A stretch of 12,619 nt of DNA, taken from assembly GCA_000733355.1 (NCBI GenBank), contig JNVV01000078.1, positions 138,919-151,537 on the forward strand, given 5' to 3'. The stretch is from Falciphora oryzae. Lineage: Eukaryota; Ascomycota; Sordariomycetes; Magnaporthales; Magnaporthaceae. Shown here one piece after another: positions 8,531 through 12,619 of this stretch. Within the stretch, counting starts at the first letter, position 1, and each line of letters starts with the position of its first letter. The position numbers and the translations under genes were made by a program. The notes beneath the pieces are model-generated. The model saw only the letters and a program-made list of their open reading frames with translations. It ran no database searches and was not told where the DNA came from.

Positions 8531-9110
8531 TTACCAGTACATTGTAAATCTTGTTTGCTGTGTGCGACCAACCTGTGGCCCCAATCGACCGATTCGCAGC
8601 TCCTGTTCTCGAGAAAGCTCCCGTACATCTTGTGGCAGCTGTGCCTCCAGATCCGTTGACAACGTATTCGACGTGATAAACTAGATTCCGGAGTTGATCG
8701 ATGCGTTTGATCGGACTCGTGGATCGCTTGTGACGGCTTGGTGTCTCTGGAACGAGGGAGGGCTTTATTGCAGCGGCTGTTGAGAGCTGGACCGGACAGC
8801 GATGATCGAGACGGATTGTTGGGGGTGGGACGGTCGACAACAGCGCGAGCTGCTGCTGCGAATGTTGTTGCATCCCTATCGTCCTGCTCGGTCTCGGTGT
8901 CGTTGGGATCGAATGGGTCCGGCAGGTGGGCAAGTGATAGCAGCCTCGTCCGGAGCGTCACCAGCGAGTACGAAGTGGGGCTTCCGGCTGCAATGCCGAC
9001 GATGCATCTGGCGGAGTAGGCGGCATCGACGTATTTTCTGGCGCTGGCTCTGCTGTGTTTTCCAGTGGTTTGTCCGCTGTGTTTGTCGCGGGCCGGCTTG
9101 TCTGCGCTTA
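8531..9110 (-). pseudogene. Relic of a fungal PD-(D/E)XK nuclease-like gene
   Basis: Minus-strand pieces in three frames follow the order expected in a fungal PD-(D/E)XK-like protein family. One frame near 9060-8950 reads PENTSMPPTPPDASSAL, a second is acidic and disordered (DPFDPNDTETEQDDRDA, around 8930-8880), a third has ETPSRHKRSTSPIKRIDQLR then NLVYHVEYVV (8747-8658), and a further shift gives LEAQLPQDVRELSREQEL before TAA at 8531. The SP-I-K and LPQDV blocks match the N-terminal part of that family as I know it. The nuclease core itself is not visible downstream. At least two frame changes make it a pseudogene unless introns explain them. It lies divergent-free, upstream of the receptor and on the same strand. 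Family call is tentative. Confidence 0.38.
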
Positions 9111-9774
9111 GTTAAACTGCGTCGAGCCAAGAGACGATGCGACGACAATCGCCTCAAAGGCATAGCAGGGCTTGATCCGACGGGTTAGAAAATGATTGCG
9201 CATATTATCCGCGTCGCTCGGCAAAGATCGGTGGCAGGACAGAGTCGAATTGGATGGGAGCAATTTGTTGTTTTGATCGGTCTCTGCGAGACGAGTGTTT
9301 GTGCCAGGCGCAAGTATCATGTCACTCCTACGTCACTTGACGCAGCCAGTGTGATTGAATTATGGCCAGGCGTCCTAACAGTCCGATGCAGGTACCCTGC
9401 ACAAACCCTACCGAACGTGCTTTCGGGCGATGCTGTCCAGATGCACCGGTCGGCGGCCACCATCGCCGCCGTCTCCCCGCCCATGCTGCCGTCCCAGGCG
9501 GAAGACTCCTTCCCCGCGCGCGACTCGCCAACATCGTTACAACAACGACCAGCCGCGCCGCGAACGCCGCCGAGTCTATGGAAATTAGTCAAGCAACGAC
9601 CTAGACAAGTAGACACCAATCAAGCTCGTGCATTTCGCGGTGCATCGGTCTAGAAAACACCCACTTTGCCACGCATTCGCCCCAATTTATGGCCTGTGCA
9701 CAGCGCGACTGCTTGGTCAAAGCAGGCATGTGCCCAAGATGCTTGCTTTATAATAATCTGCGTCATCCCATATT
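9111..9774. other. No recognisable gene
   Basis: Both strands carry only short frames with no domain features. TPR repeats, which usually follow NB-ARC in fungal receptors, are not visible here, so the receptor relic just to the right seems to be truncated on this side. Confidence 0.5.
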
Positions 9775-10640
9775 ATCGTGCAAAAGTGTGCTTTCCGTCC
9801 GTTCTGTACAGCAACACTTGGCGGGCGACGTCGAAACCAGGTTTCAGCCGGGCAGCTCGACGGCGTCGGCAATGGTCCTGAAGCCTTCTTCGACGCGAGC
9901 CTGCGTGCCAGCATGGACCCAAAAGATCCATATCTCTGCTATTTCCTGGGCGATTCGGTGGGCATATTCGATGGCCAGCCCTGGACGGTCCCGGTTCCCA
10001 CGGCATTCTTGAGATCTAGCTCTTACCCCACGCCGCCCAGGCCCACCAGAGCCACACGACCAGCCGGTTCGGAACATCGCTGGCGAAGCTCGTCGAGAAT
10101 GTCGCCGCGGTCGACGAAATCGGAGTCGCGCGAGAAGGGGATGGTTGCGAACAGCCGCGGCGGGGTTTCTAGTCGCTCTGGTGCAACGTCAGCATGGCTC
10201 AGTCGACACGGACCGCGCCAACTTAACTTACACGCCGGCAGGCGAGACTTCGCGCTGGTCCCCCTCTAAATGCCCCGAAAATAATCAGCGTATTGCCGCC
10301 CATAGGCGGGAAGCCTTAACGTCTGACCCTTAAGCCTTAGAATGGAACTGCTAGGGAAACTTACGTAGGGCATCATCCTTTCACTGCTTTCGTGCTCTGC
10401 CCTGGCCCGGCGTTCTTTCTCTTCAAAATCCCATCGGCTTTCGATGACAGGGGTCGCATCGGCAACCCAGCCCCTAAGCGTGGTGGACACGTTGCCGTAG
10501 CCGGGGGCGTTGACGCTCCCGTACTTGCACATGCCCGAGTGAGTGGCCTCGATGCCGTAGTAGGTGACGCCCGGGAGCTGGGGGCTTGCCGAGTTTGCGT
10601 TGACGACGAGAACCTTTTCGGCATGGCGTATCCGAAAGCG
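9775..10640 (-). pseudogene. Decayed esterase-NB-ARC receptor (second NLR-like gene)
   Basis: Reading minus-strand, 10622-10370 resembles the end of a SERAC1/DUF676-like alpha/beta-hydrolase domain: KVLVVNANSASPQLPG, THSGMCKYG (the catalytic-His-type DHS.MC motif) and IESRWDFEEKERRA. A GTAAGT donor follows at 10364. NB-ARC begins at about 10175 with ETPPRLFATIPFSRDSDFVD, RGDILDELRQRC and GRVALVGLGGVG. A probable 46-nt intron (10026-9981) sits at the P-loop, after which LAIEYAHRIAQEIAEIWIFW and VHAGTQARVEEGFR follow. The KSQ of GKSQLAIEY is absent, and the frame ends in TGA (9844-9846) where homologues have Arg. A shifted frame (DVARQVLLYRTDGK) continues to about 9775, then nothing. The P-loop Lys/Ser loss, nonsense codon and missing C-terminus mark a non-functional relic. 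In working relatives the NTPase oligomerises on ligand sensing and the hydrolase domain acts as effector. Confidence 0.65.
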
Positions 10641-10789
10641 GCGCCGCCTGCGATTCCATGCCTGGCAGCACTTGGTTCCCTTGCACCAGCGCAGACTAGG
10701 GATGACACGGGATCGCGGACGCGCCCCGCTGGTGCGCGTAGCGTGGTGGGGCGAAACGGGTCGGAGGCGTCTCGTCCTCACGTCGCCGA

Positions 10790-11790
10790 GCGAATCGACG
10801 CTGTCATGCGAGCCCGCAGCCCTTCTGGGAGAATCCCCAAGGGCGGATCCTGCTCATAGGCTAGCCCGCCTGTTCGTGCCGCCCCGGGCGCCGTCGAGGG
10901 TCTCCGGCTGCTGGACACCATGGACGAATATTGCTCCGGCGGGCCCCTCCCATCGGACCAGAGAGATATAACAACGGCTGGATGCATCGGGTGCCAGAGT
11001 CCGGCGGCACCCTCCTGAGCGTCCCGATCAGCCTGAGGCTTAAGGGCACCACCCAGCGATCCTACGGCACGACGTGACCGTCTCCGCTTACGTCCTCGGG
11101 CAGGCGGCGGATAACAAGATCCGGGAAAGTTTGGTAAAGCTGCAGCAGCGAGGCCAAGCGGTGGCCCTTAGCGACGTCGACCATGTGCTCGCGCGGGGTG
11201 AGGCGGTCACCCGTCTCTGCGACGCGGTCGACGCCGATCTGTTCGAGGCCTAGCAGCTCTTCCTCGAGGCTTTAAGCCTCGGCAATGTAACGGAAAGCCG
11301 TGCGCAGGGCGGCACCCGTCGAGGTGGAGCGGCCGCGGAAGTGGCTGCGGAAGCGACGGCAAAGGCGGATGGAGCGAGCAAATAGGCGCTCAGCGGCGGC
11401 GCAGGTGCCGGTCCAAAGGTATAGGATAATAAAACCTGAATAATCTGGGGAATAACCAGCCCGGAGGAGGAAAAGGTTGTCCTCGTTGTCAGGATCGCCC
11501 AAGGGGGTGCCGTAATCATTATCGGGAATAACGGCGACCAACATATCCCAGTAAATAATGCTATTATTAAAAAACTCCAGGGCTTCGCGGTTCTCAGGCC
11601 GCAAAAAGCCGGCGTTGGCGTCGCGGTTAAGGCGGTGCATAATGTTACGGGCCTCGCGAAGGAACTGGGCGGCCAACTGCTCGGTGTCGATCCAGCAGGC
11701 GGCAGTGCCGACGCAGCAAAGCGAAAGCAGCAGGTCAGTAGGGAAGACGCCGCGGGCGAAGAGGAAGGAGGAGGAGGAGGAGGAGTATAT
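10790..11790 (-). pseudogene. Relic of a Fungal_trans_2 transcription regulator
   Basis: One minus-strand frame runs from 11790 to 10861, broken by TAA at 11272-11274 and TAG at 11062-11064. It reads WIDTEQLAAQFLREARNIMH, then RPENREALEFFNNSIIYWDM, ALRTAFRYIAEA (stop), SLEEELLGLEQIG, RLASLLQLYQTFPDLVIRRL, DRWVVPLSLRL and PPDSGTRCIQPLLYLSG. This order of helices fits the C-terminal regulatory domain of Zn2Cys6 activators (PF11951, Fungal_trans_2). The frame then appears to shift (EQYSSM...GILPEGLRA, to about 10790). No Zn2Cys6 DNA-binding cluster is found upstream; the frame opens from a TAA at 11791-11793 just before a (GGA)n run. Both stops sit where CAA and CAG would fit, consistent with C-to-T change in a CpA context. 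Truncated and dead as it stands. Confidence 0.6.
11767..11785 (+). repeat. (GGA)6 microsatellite
   Basis: Six GGA units followed by a partial one. In the regulator's minus-strand frame they read as a run of serines. The tract lies at the point where the regulator's homology-like sequence ends. Confidence 0.8.
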
Positions 11791-11793
11791 TTA

Positions 11794-12138
11794 ACATCGG
11801 TAAGTCGGGATCTACCGGTCCCTGCCTCCCTAGGGGCATACGGCGTGCTAGTGCTACCTAAGCTTATCTACACCAGGCTAGTGCTGCTATCGAGACGACT
11901 AACAAATTAAACCCAAAGGCGCACGGGGGTCGGGCCGCGTTCCGGCGCTCCTTGTTAGTGAGCGGGCGATCGGCAGTAGAGCGTATATATAAACGCCGGG
12001 GCGTTGTGAGCGCTGCGGGTGGTAGTTATGCGTTCGGCCGGCGAGTGTGCCGGGAAAGGGGTAAGGCCAGGTTAGGGCGGGGGGTCCTCGGGACCACTCT
12101 TAGGCCCGGCCGTGGGTGCGGGGGACCAACGAGCCTAC
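11794..12138. other. Unclassified spacer before the second LTR
   Basis: No gene is recognised. A TATA-like run (tatatataaa) lies at about 11983-11992, and gctagtgct occurs twice, near 11848 and 11877. Blocks such as ttaaca and ctaaca could be ends of another LTR, but I cannot find paired borders or a target duplication. Confidence 0.45.
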
Positions 12139-12619
12139 TGTTGGTCCAGTTGGAGTAAACGAGCAAAGTTAATTAGGAAAGGGTGTAGCACCCCGCACAG
12201 AGCCACGATCAACAGCCCTAGGGACCGCCACCGGTGGCCTCAGGGGAGGACTCCGGGTGGTGGCCAGAGGGGCGCAAGCCCTGGGTGACGCCCTGGTCCA
12301 GGGAGTTTCCCTCCATGACACGCACGCCGGCGAGCCTCCGCAGATAACGGGCACTCAACCCGGCCAAGGCGCACCCAGACTCCGAACCCTGATAAGGGGA
12401 CGAAGATATCCAGCCTGTACGGACGCCACGGAGGAGGAGGCGTGCCGATGATAGCCGGAGGACGGCCGGAGGACTGTGTATAAGAAGGGCCCGAAGGATC
12501 CCCTGCGAAGGGAGTCTGAAGGCCAAGCTATCGTTTCTTGTTCATTACCACCATAGACTCATTGAGCCTTGCACGAATACGACTGCTGAACCGCTGGACC
12601 TCTGAGATCTCCCCCCCCT
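12139..12619 (+). mobile_element. Second LTR copy, cut by right edge
   Basis: Begins TGTTGGTCCAGTTGG, like the solo LTR at 4055. The conserved actgtgtataagaagggccc block lies 334 bp from this start, against 332 bp in the first copy, and sequence similarity continues through the CTGAACC...CCTCTGAGATC block to the edge. The copies are well diverged outside these blocks. It has the same orientation as the first LTR. With an 815-bp unit the end would fall near 12955, outside the window. It may be another solo LTR or the 5' LTR of a full element extending rightward. The TATAAG equivalent is at 12479-12484. Confidence 0.75.

Noticed and set aside
9778..10269. 163-codon plus-strand open frame
   Set aside because: The opposite strand carries clear NB-ARC motifs; this frame has none.
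4055..12619. The two LTRs as ends of a single ~8.9-kb retrotransposon
   Set aside because: The first LTR has matching GAAAA on both sides and MITE sequence resumes after it, so it is a solo insertion. The DNA between the two is cellular genes, and the copies are well diverged.

Overview
The window reads as repeat-rich, gene-poor accessory DNA from a filamentous ascomycete, probably one of the Hypocreales. The grounds are a HET-E-type NACHT-WD40 receptor with short introns, fungus-specific gene families (Fungal_trans_2, esterase-NB-ARC, kinase-like), AT-rich TA-flanked MITEs and a TG...CA LTR in a GC-rich background. All family names come from reading the translations; no search was run.

Layout. 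1-129 (minus) is a possible transposase start running off the left edge. 207-1191 holds nothing recognisable. 1192-2842 (plus) is a kinase-like gene of a fungal family with an upstream conserved ExK-type region, broken by a single-base frameshift at a run of seven Gs. 3355-5037 is a nested mobile-element stack: a ~432-bp snap-back MITE carries a related 429-bp MITE in its left arm (TA duplications) and an 815-bp solo LTR in its right arm (GAAAA duplications). The lengths add up exactly.

5080-8190 (minus) is the best gene here: a three-exon STAND/NLR receptor of 998 aa, with a SesA/Helo-like N-terminal domain, NACHT domain and three near-identical 42-aa WD40 repeats. Its stop codon lies 42 bp from the end of the MITE stack. 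Upstream of it, all on the minus strand, is a row of relics: a frame-broken PD-(D/E)XK-like gene (about 9110-8531), an esterase-NB-ARC receptor that has lost its P-loop Lys/Ser (about 10640-9775), and a Fungal_trans_2 regulator with two in-frame stops at positions where CAA and CAG would fit (11790-10790). A second copy of the LTR enters at 12139 and runs off the right edge.

Taken together, this looks like one apparently intact self/non-self recognition receptor among decaying conflict-type genes and transposons. The homogenised WD40 repeats and the decayed second receptor fit the fast turnover known for fungal NLRs. Whether the intact receptor is active, and whether the kinase-like frameshift is biological or a sequencing error, cannot be settled from sequence alone.
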